From: an uncultured Collinsella sp.
GTDB taxonomy: Bacteria > Actinomycetota > Coriobacteriia > Coriobacteriales > Coriobacteriaceae
Reading direction: 5' to 3'
Assembly: GCA_900552735.1 (NCBI GenBank)
Contig: USBA01000059.1
Coordinates: 1 to 10,286 of the forward strand
DNA length: 10,286 nt
In this document: one piece after another, positions 1 through 5,682 of the stretch
Numbering within the stretch: position 1 is the first letter of the stretch
Layout of the letters: each line of letters starts with the position of its first letter
Position numbers and translations under genes: made by a program
The notes under the pieces: model-generated
Database searches by the model: none
Seen by the model: only the letters and a program-made list of their open reading frames with translations
Told to the model about the DNA's origin: nothing

Positions 1-126
1 GAGCTCCCCTCCGGCGGTGGCGTTTTCCATATGAGTCCGCAGGGGATGCACGAGATTGTCTTTGGTCTAGCCCAACCGGCATACGCTGGCGTGCGACAAT
101 TGGGGCTGCCGATATCACAACACTGA
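1..126 (+). CDS. 3' end of an unidentified gene (partial)
   Basis: The first frame is open from the first base to a TGA at 124-126 and gives a 41-residue C-terminal tail beginning ELPSGGGVFHMSPQ and ending GLPISQH. The second frame is closed by a TGA at the ATATGAG. The third frame stays open past this region but reads out of frame through the next gene. The stop lies 12 bases before the esterase start, in the same frame, with the esterase's ribosome binding site overlapping it, as expected for two genes in one operon. I do not recognise the family from so short a tail. It could be a shadow, but position and spacing favour a real gene end. Confidence 0.5.
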   Translation, partial: ELPSGGGVFHMSPQGMHEIVFGLAQPAYAGVRQLGLPISQH

Positions 127-138
127 GAGAAGCCCGTC

Positions 139-804
139 ATGGAAGCGCATCAAAAGCAGATAACCGTTTATTCGAATCATACGGAAAGCGCGCCTGTCAT
201 CTACCTTCCTGTGGTCATGGGCGACGGCAGCGAGGTTTATGACCGCTGCCAAGAGCTCGACTGCCCACCGTTCACCCTTGTCGCCATTGGCGGGCTCGAT
301 TGGAATCGCGAGTTGAGCCCCTGGGCATGCGACGGGACCGTACGCGATGCCGAACCTTTCAGCGGCCAAGCTGCCGGTTTTCTTGATGAGCTACTGAATC
401 AGATAATCCCCCAGGTCGAGTCGTCGCTTCCTCAGCCGCCCACCTGGCGCGGCATTGCCGGTTACTCGCTCGCGGGCCTCTTCGCACTCTGGTCCCTCTG
501 GCAAACCGGCGCCTTTGACCGCGCCGCGAGCGCATCGGGGTCGCTATGGTTTCCCGACTTTGTCGATCGCGCCAGCACGGCCCCTTTTGCCGGCAGCCCG
601 CAAGCCGTCTATCTGTCACTCGGCAAAAAGGAAACCAAGACGCCCAACCGCATGATGCGGCATGTACTCGACGACACACGCGCGATGGAAGCGTTGCTCG
701 TCGAGCGCGGCATTCCAACAACGCTGGAGCTCAACCCTGGCAATCACTTTGCCCAAACCGACTTACGCATGGCCCGCGGCATCCACTGGATACTGACACA
801 TTAA
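139..804 (+). CDS. alpha/beta-hydrolase esterase (putative esterase family)
   Basis: A 221-residue cytoplasmic protein with no signal peptide. A nucleophile elbow GYSLAG lies at about residues 108-113, with Ser110 as the likely catalytic serine; the expected histidine is His203 in NPGNHF near the C-terminus. The segment after the elbow (LFALWSLWQTGAFDRAASASGSLWF) and SLGKKE at about 158-163 match the pattern of the putative-esterase (esterase D / enterochelin-esterase-like) family, in which a small serine hydrolase cleaves ester bonds. The acidic triad member is not certain; the Glu or Asp region after SLGKK is a candidate. At 221 residues it is shorter than secreted siderophore esterases. 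The start is supported by a purine-rich GAGAGAAG just upstream. It follows a partial gene by 12 bases, so it is probably the last gene of an operon that ends at the adjacent terminator. The substrate is unknown. Confidence 0.8.
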   Translation: MEAHQKQITVYSNHTESAPVIYLPVVMGDGSEVYDRCQELDCPPFTLVAIGGLDWNRELSPWACDGTVRDAEPFSGQAAGFLDELLNQIIPQVESSLPQPPTWRGIAGYSLAGLFALWSLWQTGAFDRAASASGSLWFPDFVDRASTAPFAGSPQAVYLSLGKKETKTPNRMMRHVLDDTRAMEALLVERGIPTTLELNPGNHFAQTDLRMARGIHWILTH

Positions 805-806
805 AA

Positions 807-840
807 ATGGTGCCCACACGCATATACGCATGGGCACCAT
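807..840. terminator. bidirectional intrinsic terminator between convergent genes
   Basis: A perfect 10-bp stem (807-816 with 831-840) encloses a 14-base loop. On the plus strand it begins 2 bases after the esterase stop and is followed by a T-rich ATCTTGTTTT. On the minus strand it is followed by TTTTT, complementary to 803-807, so it should end permease transcription more strongly. It lies between the esterase and permease stop codons and probably serves both. Confidence 0.85.
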
Positions 841-865
841 ATCTTGTTTTAGCTGAACGCAGCTG

Positions 866-2200
866 CTACTCAGCAGCCTCCTCAAGCTCGGAGACATCAA
901 ACTCAAAGTCGTTACCCGGCAGGATGGCGTTGAGCACAATGCCCACCAGTGAGCCCACGGCAATGCCGGACAGCGAAATGGTCACGCCGCCCAGCTCCAA
1001 CACGATGGCGCCGGCGGTGCTGTACGCGATGCCGAGCGAAAGCACGAGCACCAGCGCGGCAACCAGCACGTTGCGGTTGTTCTGGAAATCGACCTGGTTC
1101 TCGATGAGGTTGCGGACGCCCACAGCGCTGATCATGCCGTAGAGCACGAGCGACACACCGCCGATCACACACGCCGGCATGGCCGCAATGACAGCCGCGA
1201 ACTTGGGGCAGAACGAAAGCACGATGGCGCAACACGCGGCAATTCGAATTACGCGCGGGTCGAACACGCGCGTCAGGGCGAGCACGCCGGTGTTCTCACC
1301 ATACGTAGTGTTGGCCGGAGCGCCAAAGAGCGAAGCCAGAATCGTGGCAAGGCCGTCGCCGAGCAGCGTGCGATGCAGACCGGGATCGGCAATGTAGTTG
1401 CGCTCGCAAGTCGAACCGATAGCAGAGATATCGCCGATATGCTCGATCATGGTCGCGAAGGCCAGCGGCATGATGGTGATGATGGCCGTCGTGGCAAGAC
1501 CGCTATCGAACTGCGGCCCAAAGAGTGCAAACACGGTGTTGTCCCACACGATGGGCAGACCGACCCACGGAGCGGCGGCAACGCCCGAGAAATCAACCTC
1601 GCCGAGCGCAGCCGCAACGGCATAGCTCACCACAACGCCCAGCAAAATCGGCACGATCTTGACCATGCCACGGCCCCAGATGTTGCAGATGACGATAACG
1701 GCAACGCCAATGACAGCCACAAGCCAGTTGATCTGGCAGTTAGCAATAGCGGAACTTGCCAGGATCAAGCCGATGGAAATGACGATAGGGCCAGTCACCA
1801 CCGGCGGAAAGAAACGCATGACACGCTTGGCGCCAAACGCGCGGAACAGGGCCGCCAGCACCGGATAGAGCAGACCGGCACAAGCTACGCCCAGGCAGGC
1901 GTAGGGCAAAAGCTCGGCCTCGCCGTTGGGCGCGATTGCGGCATAACCGGCAATAAAGGCAAACGATGAGCCCAAAAATGCCGGCACCTTACCGCGCGAC
2001 AAGAAGTGGAACAGCAGCGTACCCAAGCCGGCAAACAAAAGCGTCGCCGAAACCGAGAGACCGGTGAGCACGGGCACCAGCACGGTGGCGCCAAACATGG
2101 CAAACAGGTGCTGCAGACCGAGCAAAAACATGCGCGGGCGGCCAAGCGACGATGCATCGTAGATGGCATCGGTGACGGCGGGCGTCGAGGACTGGGACAT
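866..2200 (-). CDS. uraA: uracil/proton symporter, NCS2 family
   Basis: A 444-residue integral membrane protein with about 14 hydrophobic segments, the NCS2 (UraA) topology. It would import uracil, or possibly another nucleobase, with protons. The N-terminal part LGLQHLFAMFGATVLVPVL and the GKVPAFLGSSFAFI block are typical of the uracil branch. Glu253 in MIEHIGD and Glu302 in TTYGENTG correspond to the two substrate-binding glutamates of E. coli UraA (241 and 290); the 49-residue spacing is identical. I chose the ATG at 2198-2200 because AAAGGA lies just upstream and the protein then begins MSQSST. A longer open frame to 2425 runs back into the neighbouring gene. It is the last gene of the minus-strand block, 122 bases after the methyltransferase gene, and may also have its own promoter. 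A purine or xanthine permease is a less likely alternative. Confidence 0.93.
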   Translation of the reverse strand: MSQSSTPAVTDAIYDASSLGRPRMFLLGLQHLFAMFGATVLVPVLTGLSVSATLLFAGLGTLLFHFLSRGKVPAFLGSSFAFIAGYAAIAPNGEAELLPYACLGVACAGLLYPVLAALFRAFGAKRVMRFFPPVVTGPIVISIGLILASSAIANCQINWLVAVIGVAVIVICNIWGRGMVKIVPILLGVVVSYAVAAALGEVDFSGVAAAPWVGLPIVWDNTVFALFGPQFDSGLATTAIITIMPLAFATMIEHIGDISAIGSTCERNYIADPGLHRTLLGDGLATILASLFGAPANTTYGENTGVLALTRVFDPRVIRIAACCAIVLSFCPKFAAVIAAMPACVIGGVSLVLYGMISAVGVRNLIENQVDFQNNRNVLVAALVLVLSLGIAYSTAGAIVLELGGVTISLSGIAVGSLVGIVLNAILPGNDFEFDVSELEEAAE

Positions 2201-2269
2201 GGATGTCCTTTCGAATGGAAGGGCGATCGGGCATATCGGATAACCTGCCCGAACGATACGATCCGAACC

Positions 2270-2275
2270 ATTGTA
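2270..2275 (-). promoter_or_regulatory. candidate -10 box for the permease gene
   Basis: On the minus strand the 122-base gap before the permease contains TACAAT, five of six matches to the -10 consensus, about 70 bases before the start codon. No good -35 hexamer is found 16-18 bases upstream. Downstream, 2227-2233 and 2246-2252 can form a 7-bp leader hairpin without a U-run. I found no PyrR-type leader or riboswitch. The permease may therefore have a weak promoter of its own in addition to read-through. Confidence 0.3.
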
Positions 2276-2322
2276 CGCGATGCGCCATGTCTCGCACGCG
2301 CCGTCACCTGCGAACGTTACCG

Positions 2323-3456
2323 CTATTTCCAAACGCGCTCGGCAATACGTTTGACCAGCGCGATCTTTGCCCATTGCTCGTCCTCGGTCAGCTTGTTGCC
2401 AATCTCGCAGCTGGCAAAGCCGCACTGCGGAGACAGATACAGGTTCTCGAGCGGCACGTACCTTGCAGCCTCGCGGATGCGCTCGACGATAACATCCTCG
2501 TTCTCGAGCTCTGCCGCTTTGGTGGTCACCAAGCCCAGCACGACCTTCTTGCCGGGAGCAACGTACTTGAGCGGCTCAAAACCACCGGCGCGCGGCGTAT
2601 CGAACTCCAGGTAAAATGCGTCGACATCCTCGTTTGCGAACAGGTACGGCGCGATGGGGTCATAGCCGCCCTCGAAGGCATAGGTAGAGTGGTAGTTACC
2701 ACGGCACACGTGCGTGTTAATGACCAGGTCGTCGGGCTTGCCCTCGATGGCGGCGTTGTTGAGCGCCACGCCCAGCTCGCTTACCTTTTGCAGGTCGACC
2801 GGGCTCATGCCGGTTTTGGCGACAAAATCGGTATCGCAGTAGATGCCCCAGGTGCAGTCATCAAACTGGATGTTGCGGCAGCCTGCTGCGTACAGGTCGG
2901 CAATCACCGTGCGATAAGCGGCTGCAATGGCGTCGGCAAGTTCCTCATCGGTCTTGTAGACGGCGCGCAGGCTCTCCTGCTGGCCGTCGCAGCGATCGAG
3001 CGTGACCTCAGAGAACGTCTGGATAGGCGCCGGGATGGTCTGGCGCGCGACCTGGCCCTCCCCCTCGAGCGCCTTGACAAATTTAAAGTGCTCGACGAAC
3101 GGATGGTTCTCGCCGCTAATGGGGCCGATTACCACGGCGGTGTCGGCGGTAGTCTCCTCATCGTGGAACATATAGCCCGTACGCGAGGTGCGACGCTCGA
3201 CGCCGTTCAGCCCCCACATAAAATCGAGGTGCCAGTAGCTGCGGCGAAACTCGCCATCGGTGATGACCTGCAGGCCGGCGGCCTTCTGCTTTGCCACCAA
3301 ATCGCGAATGGCATCGTCCTCGACGGCCTTAAGCCCCTCGGCATCAAGCGTGCCCGCGGCGTAGGCGGCACGGGCGTCCTTCACGGCCTGCGGACGAAGA
3401 AAACTGCCGACGATATCGGCGCGAAACGGCGCGTTCGGTTGAATCGAAGTGCTCAT
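2323..3456 (-). CDS. MetE C-terminal-domain-like methionine synthase family protein (YxjG/YxjH type)
   Basis: A 377-residue cytoplasmic protein equal to one barrel of cobalamin-independent methionine synthase, whose full-length form has about 750 residues. This is normal for the stand-alone YxjG/YxjH group. The predicted zinc ligands are all present: His249 and Cys251 in NTHVCRGN, Glu284 in LEFDTPRAG, and Cys345 in SPQCGF, matching His641, Cys643, Glu665 and Cys726 of E. coli MetE. The N-terminal IVGSFLRP and ITDGEFRR motifs are family hallmarks. It probably transfers a methyl group to homocysteine or a related thiol; the donor is not known for this subgroup. The start at 3454-3456 is preferred because AAAGGGAGA precedes it. 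An ATG six codons further upstream would leave this site inside the gene. A LysR gene lies immediately upstream on the same strand, with a LysR-type box in the gap, suggesting sulfur-amino-acid control. Confidence 0.9.
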   Translation of the reverse strand: MSTSIQPNAPFRADIVGSFLRPQAVKDARAAYAAGTLDAEGLKAVEDDAIRDLVAKQKAAGLQVITDGEFRRSYWHLDFMWGLNGVERRTSRTGYMFHDEETTADTAVVIGPISGENHPFVEHFKFVKALEGEGQVARQTIPAPIQTFSEVTLDRCDGQQESLRAVYKTDEELADAIAAAYRTVIADLYAAGCRNIQFDDCTWGIYCDTDFVAKTGMSPVDLQKVSELGVALNNAAIEGKPDDLVINTHVCRGNYHSTYAFEGGYDPIAPYLFANEDVDAFYLEFDTPRAGGFEPLKYVAPGKKVVLGLVTTKAAELENEDVIVERIREAARYVPLENLYLSPQCGFASCEIGNKLTEDEQWAKIALVKRIAERVWK

Positions 3457-3496
3457 AGATATCTCCCTTTGCATTGGTTGCTTTACTGGGACAGAG

Positions 3497-3510
3497 TATG
3501 AGCGCTCATA
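3497..3510. repeat. 14-bp perfect palindrome in the methyltransferase leader
   Basis: TATGAGCGCTCATA is identical to its reverse complement. It lies 41-54 bases before the methyltransferase start codon, downstream of the LysR-type box and of the AT-rich promoter-like segment. It could be a repressor operator or roadblock, or form a short hairpin at the beginning of the transcript. It is followed by a second short palindrome, ATGGCCAT (3509-3516). Confidence 0.5.
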
Positions 3511-3516
3511 TGGCCA

Positions 3517-3528
3517 TCGTAAAATATA
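3517..3528 (-). promoter_or_regulatory. candidate -10 region for the methyltransferase gene
   Basis: On the minus strand this AT-rich stretch reads TATATTTTACGAT and offers two overlapping -10 candidates, TATATT (3523-3528) and TACGAT (3517-3522). No recognisable -35 hexamer is present at the right distance; the LysR-type box occupies that region instead, as is usual for promoters that need a LysR activator. Transcription would start around 3510-3516 and give a leader of about 55-60 bases. The exact position is inference. Confidence 0.4.
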
Positions 3529-3542
3529 CGTTTATAACAGTT

Positions 3543-3565
3543 TGATATAGATGTTTCCTATATCA
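3543..3565. promoter_or_regulatory. LysR-type regulator binding box (T-N11-A within a perfect inverted repeat)
   Basis: TGATATAG and CTATATCA form a perfect 8-bp inverted repeat with a 7-base spacer. Inside it is TAG-N7-CTA, which satisfies the T-N11-A rule with dyad symmetry for LysR-family sites. It lies between the end of the LysR gene and the methyltransferase gene, about 40 bases upstream of the likely transcription start, where an activating LysR protein would contact the promoter. The obvious candidate regulator is the LysR protein encoded next door. Confidence 0.65.
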
Positions 3566-3611
3566 GTTGGGACTGCCATAGAGAGATTTGACCCGTACAG
3601 AACGCAGCAGC

Positions 3612-4508
3612 CTAGATATGCTGACGAATCGCGTCGATATAGGCCTGCCCGTAGCGCGTGAGCGTCGTGTTCTTGCGCGTAATGATGCCGACCTCCATGT
3701 ACTCGTCCACATCGAGCGGAATCGAGATAATACCGGGGCCGTTAAGTTCATGGCTGATCACGCCCGAACACACCGTGTAACCGTTGAGGCCCATGGCCAG
3801 GTTGAACAGTGTCGCACGGTCACGCACGCGGATATTCTTGCGGCGCTCAAAGGTCGAGGTCAGCTCCTCGGAATAGTAAAACGAGTTGTAGCTGCCCTGC
3901 TCATAGGACAAAAAAGGATAGTCCTCGAGATCCTCGAGTGTCACGCTGGCGTGGCCCGCCAGCGGATGGTCTGCACACACGAAGACATGCGGCGCGGCGC
4001 AGAAGAGCCCTTCGAACACAAGCTCGTTGGCCGCCAGCATGCGCTCGATGACCTCGCGATTGTGCTCCGACAGATACAGGATGCCGAGCTCGCTTTTCAT
4101 ATGCGCGACGTCCTCGATAATCTCGTGAGTCTGCTCCTCGCGCAGGGTAAAGTCGTAGCGCGCGGCATCGAACTCACGGATCACATCGACAAACGCATTG
4201 ACGGCAAAGGAATAATGCTGGCAGCTCACACTAAAGTGCGGCACCTGCTCGGACGCGCCCTTGTACTTGCCTTCGAGCAGATCGGCCTGGTCGAGCACCT
4301 GGCGCGCGTAGCCCAAGAAGGTCTCGCCCTCCTCGGACACAATGACACCCTTGTTGGTGCGCTCAAAGATGTGCACACCCATCTCGTTTTCGAGATCGCG
4401 AATCGACGCGGTAATCGAAGGCTGCGATACAAAGAGCCGGCGCGAGGCCTCGGTAATGCTGCCGCATTCGGCAACTTTGACGACATATCTGAGCTGCTGG
4501 AGCTTCAT
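3612..4508 (-). CDS. LysR-family transcriptional regulator
   Basis: A 298-residue protein of normal LysR length. The N-terminal winged helix-turn-helix begins MKLQQLRYVVKVAECGSI and continues with SRRLFVSQPSITASIRDLE at about residues 22-40, then the typical GVHIFERTNKGVIVSEEG wing. A linker helix follows to about residue 90, then the periplasmic-binding-protein-like effector domain, with a segment such as LEDYPFLSYEQG. The N-terminus resembles the CysB/CmbR/MtaR type regulators that control sulfur amino acid genes; this is a judgement by eye. AAGGAGA lies six bases before the ATG at 4506-4508, inside and just after the 3' end of the HAD gene, so the two are probably co-transcribed and translationally coupled. 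The likely target is the downstream methyltransferase gene. The effector is unknown. Confidence 0.93.
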   Translation of the reverse strand: MKLQQLRYVVKVAECGSITEASRRLFVSQPSITASIRDLENEMGVHIFERTNKGVIVSEEGETFLGYARQVLDQADLLEGKYKGASEQVPHFSVSCQHYSFAVNAFVDVIREFDAARYDFTLREEQTHEIIEDVAHMKSELGILYLSEHNREVIERMLAANELVFEGLFCAAPHVFVCADHPLAGHASVTLEDLEDYPFLSYEQGSYNSFYYSEELTSTFERRKNIRVRDRATLFNLAMGLNGYTVCSGVISHELNGPGIISIPLDVDEYMEVGIITRKNTTLTRYGQAYIDAIRQHI

Positions 4509-4518
4509 GGCTGTCTCC

Positions 4519-5427
4519 TTAGCTGTTCGTGAGATTCGCGTCGGCAGTACCCGGCAGGCGCATAAACGGCGGCATCTCCCCCGTCGCGGCGCAGGCGGCA
4601 ATCTGATGTAGAGCCCCGGCAACCGCATCGTCTGCCGCAGCGCCGATATGCCAGCGCGCGGCAGCCGTGACGGCCTCGTTGGCATTGGCGACTGCAACGG
4701 AGTTGGGAACGGCATCGATCATGGGCAGATCGTTATCGGAATCGCCAAATACGGCCACCTCGTCGGGCGTCAGGTCCAAAGCGCGCGCCAACTCCAGCGC
4801 AGCGCAACCCTTGTCCCAACCTGCTGGAAGGATGTCAAACAGGCGCACTCGGTTGTTGGGAAACACAAGCGAGAGTTCCGGCACCTCAGCGGCAACGCGC
4901 TCGCGTAGCTCCGCGAGCTCCTCACGCGAACGAGCACTCCAAATATTCGCCTTAAACACCGGCGCGTCATCAACGACGGGACGGCACGGGGCCTCTTCGC
5001 CTTTGAGCCACGCATTGCCGCCCGACTCCATGGCGCGACGAACGCGCTCGGGGTCGCTCGTCACACAATAGGCATCGTTGCCCCAAAAGTCATCGCCCAG
5101 GCTATAGACCTTCAGATAGGTATCGTCGGTCTCTTGCTCCAGATAGTCGGCAAGACGCATGAGGGCACCGTTGTCGCTCGCACGGGAGGCAACAACCTCG
5201 CCGTCGACAAACATCACCTGGCCGTTACAGAACGCGCCAGTCGAAAAACACTCGGAACGATTTTTGAACATCCAGCCCATCGCGGACGGCTGACGACCCG
5301 AAACCGGGCCAAAGTGCAGGCCCGCCGCCTGCATGGCATGAATGCCCTCGATGGCGTAGTCGCTGGCGCCGTCATGCCCGGCTGGAATCAGCGTATCGTC
5401 CATATCGGTCAGCACAAGTTTAATCAT
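4519..5427 (-). CDS. HAD-superfamily hydrolase, Cof-type (subclass IIB)
   Basis: A 302-residue cytoplasmic phosphatase. Motif I is DMDDT with the nucleophile Asp8 and the general acid Asp10. Motif II is VSGR, at about residues 42-45. Motif III lysine is Lys206 in GWDKGCAAL. Motif IV is GDSDND at 228-233. The long stretch between motifs II and III is the alpha/beta cap of the Cof/IIB group, which dephosphorylates small phosphorylated metabolites with Mg2+. The start at 5425-5427 gives the canonical MIKLVLTDMDDT opening; upstream is only a weak G-rich site. It ends 10 bases before the LysR start. Its promoter faces away from the thiamine operon, with a shared control region. E. coli Cof hydrolyses HMP-PP, a thiamine precursor, but the substrate here cannot be read from sequence. 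Confidence 0.92.
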   Translation of the reverse strand: MIKLVLTDMDDTLIPAGHDGASDYAIEGIHAMQAAGLHFGPVSGRQPSAMGWMFKNRSECFSTGAFCNGQVMFVDGEVVASRASDNGALMRLADYLEQETDDTYLKVYSLGDDFWGNDAYCVTSDPERVRRAMESGGNAWLKGEEAPCRPVVDDAPVFKANIWSARSREELAELRERVAAEVPELSLVFPNNRVRLFDILPAGWDKGCAALELARALDLTPDEVAVFGDSDNDLPMIDAVPNSVAVANANEAVTAAARWHIGAAADDAVAGALHQIAACAATGEMPPFMRLPGTADANLTNS

Positions 5428-5455
5428 AAGGCCCCCATTCGTATCGGTCCTACCT

Positions 5456-5461
5456 ATTGTA
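5456..5461 (-). promoter_or_regulatory. candidate -10 box for the HAD-LysR transcript
   Basis: On the minus strand TACAAT (five of six matches to TATAAT) lies 28 bases before the HAD start codon. It would give a leader of about 20 bases. There is no clear -35 hexamer at 16-18 bases; that region is the AT-rich spacer and left arm of the inverted repeat at 5465-5499, so a protein bound there could affect this promoter. Confidence 0.4.
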
Positions 5462-5464
5462 ACG

Positions 5465-5499
5465 ACCTGCCAAAATAAACCTGTCCCTTTTTGGCAGGT
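5465..5499. repeat. 11-bp perfect inverted repeat, REP-like palindromic element
   Basis: ACCTGCCAAAA (5465-5475) and TTTTGGCAGGT (5489-5499) are perfect inverted arms around a 13-base spacer that reads TAAACCTGTCCCT. It lies between the divergent HAD and thiM transcription units, upstream of the riboswitch. It is not a terminator because no T-run follows an arm. The GGGACAGGTTTATTTTGGCA wording is like dispersed palindromic repeats I recall from other bacterial intergenic regions, some linked to REP-associated tyrosine transposases. Only one copy occurs in this window, so that reading is an inference. It could alternatively be an operator for both divergent promoters. Confidence 0.55.
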
Positions 5500-5503
5500 G
5501 CGC

Positions 5504-5512
5504 TAGTATAGG
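5504..5512 (+). promoter_or_regulatory. weak candidate -10 region for the thi operon
   Basis: TAGTATAGG lies 14-22 bases before the TPP aptamer's first helix. TAGTAT matches the -10 consensus at four positions, and a CTGTCC 17 bases upstream matches the -35 consensus only weakly. A promoter must exist close before the aptamer, and this is the best candidate seen. Confidence 0.3.
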
Positions 5513-5525
5513 GAACAACAGATTC

Positions 5526-5620
5526 GATGCGGGAGTGCCGGCGGTGCAAACCACAAGGCTGAGAGGGCATGGGGCCCAATCCTTTGAACCTGTCAGTTAA
5601 TGCTGGCGTAGGGAGCATGC
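5526..5620 (+). ncRNA. TPP riboswitch (THI element) aptamer
   Basis: All conserved parts of the thiamine pyrophosphate aptamer are present in order: CGGGAGTGCC opening P2, the pyrimidine-sensing CTGAGAG loop at 5559-5565, CCTTTGAACCTG at 5581-5592, and the TTAATGCTGGCGTAGGGA signature at 5597-5614. GTCAG with CTGGC forms P5, GCC with GGC forms P2, and ATGC (5527-5530) with GCAT (5615-5618) closes a short P1. TPP binding stabilises P1 and turns off the genes below. It is followed 10 bases later by an intrinsic terminator and then thiM, so control is expected mainly at transcription termination. I could not identify the competing antiterminator with confidence. Confidence 0.96.
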
Positions 5621-5629
5621 CGCCTTTAC

Positions 5630-5660
5630 AGGGGCGCTGTCTATGCACAGCGCCCCTTTT
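5630..5660 (+). terminator. riboswitch-controlled intrinsic terminator (attenuator)
   Basis: A perfect 11-bp GC-rich stem, 5630-5640 with 5647-5657, has a 6-base CTATGC loop and is followed by a T-run. It lies between the TPP aptamer and the thiM ribosome binding site, where the expression platform of a termination-type riboswitch belongs. Confidence 0.93.
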
Positions 5661-5667
5661 CTATGCC

Positions 5668-5674
5668 AAGGAGG
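5668..5674 (+). promoter_or_regulatory. thiM ribosome binding site that decides a GTG start
   Basis: AAGGAGG is a near-perfect anti-16S site, 8 bases before GTG at 5683. The open frame extends upstream through the terminator and aptamer, so the site fixes the real start. Its complement in the leader (5617-5626 pairs with 5668-5677 at 9 of 10 positions) may mask it. Confidence 0.85.
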
Positions 5675-5682
5675 CATGTGCA

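Noticed and set aside
546..1142. A 198-codon plus-strand frame crossing from the esterase into the permease
   Set aside because: It spans the shared terminator and overlaps two supported genes.
2201..2425. N-terminal extension of the permease by 75 codons
   Set aside because: It would overlap the 3' end of the methyltransferase gene. The first membrane helix and the ribosome binding site fit the ATG at 2200.
2203..3501. A 432-codon plus-strand open frame opposite the methyltransferase gene
   Set aside because: It mirrors the codon bias of the real minus-strand gene, whose zinc ligands and ribosome binding site are clear. No recognisable domain is present.
3457..3611. SAM or cobalamin riboswitch before the methionine-synthase-like gene
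   Set aside because: None of the conserved SAM-aptamer or B12-box elements is visible. The gap is better explained by the LysR box and a short leader.
3588..4532. A 314-codon plus-strand open frame opposite the LysR gene
   Set aside because: It is an antisense shadow. The minus-strand frame has an intact helix-turn-helix and a good ribosome binding site.
5569..5682. An ATG start for thiM at 5569
   Set aside because: This stretch is the TPP aptamer and terminator. The encoded residues do not resemble ThiM, and the AAGGAGG before GTG 5683 fixes the start.
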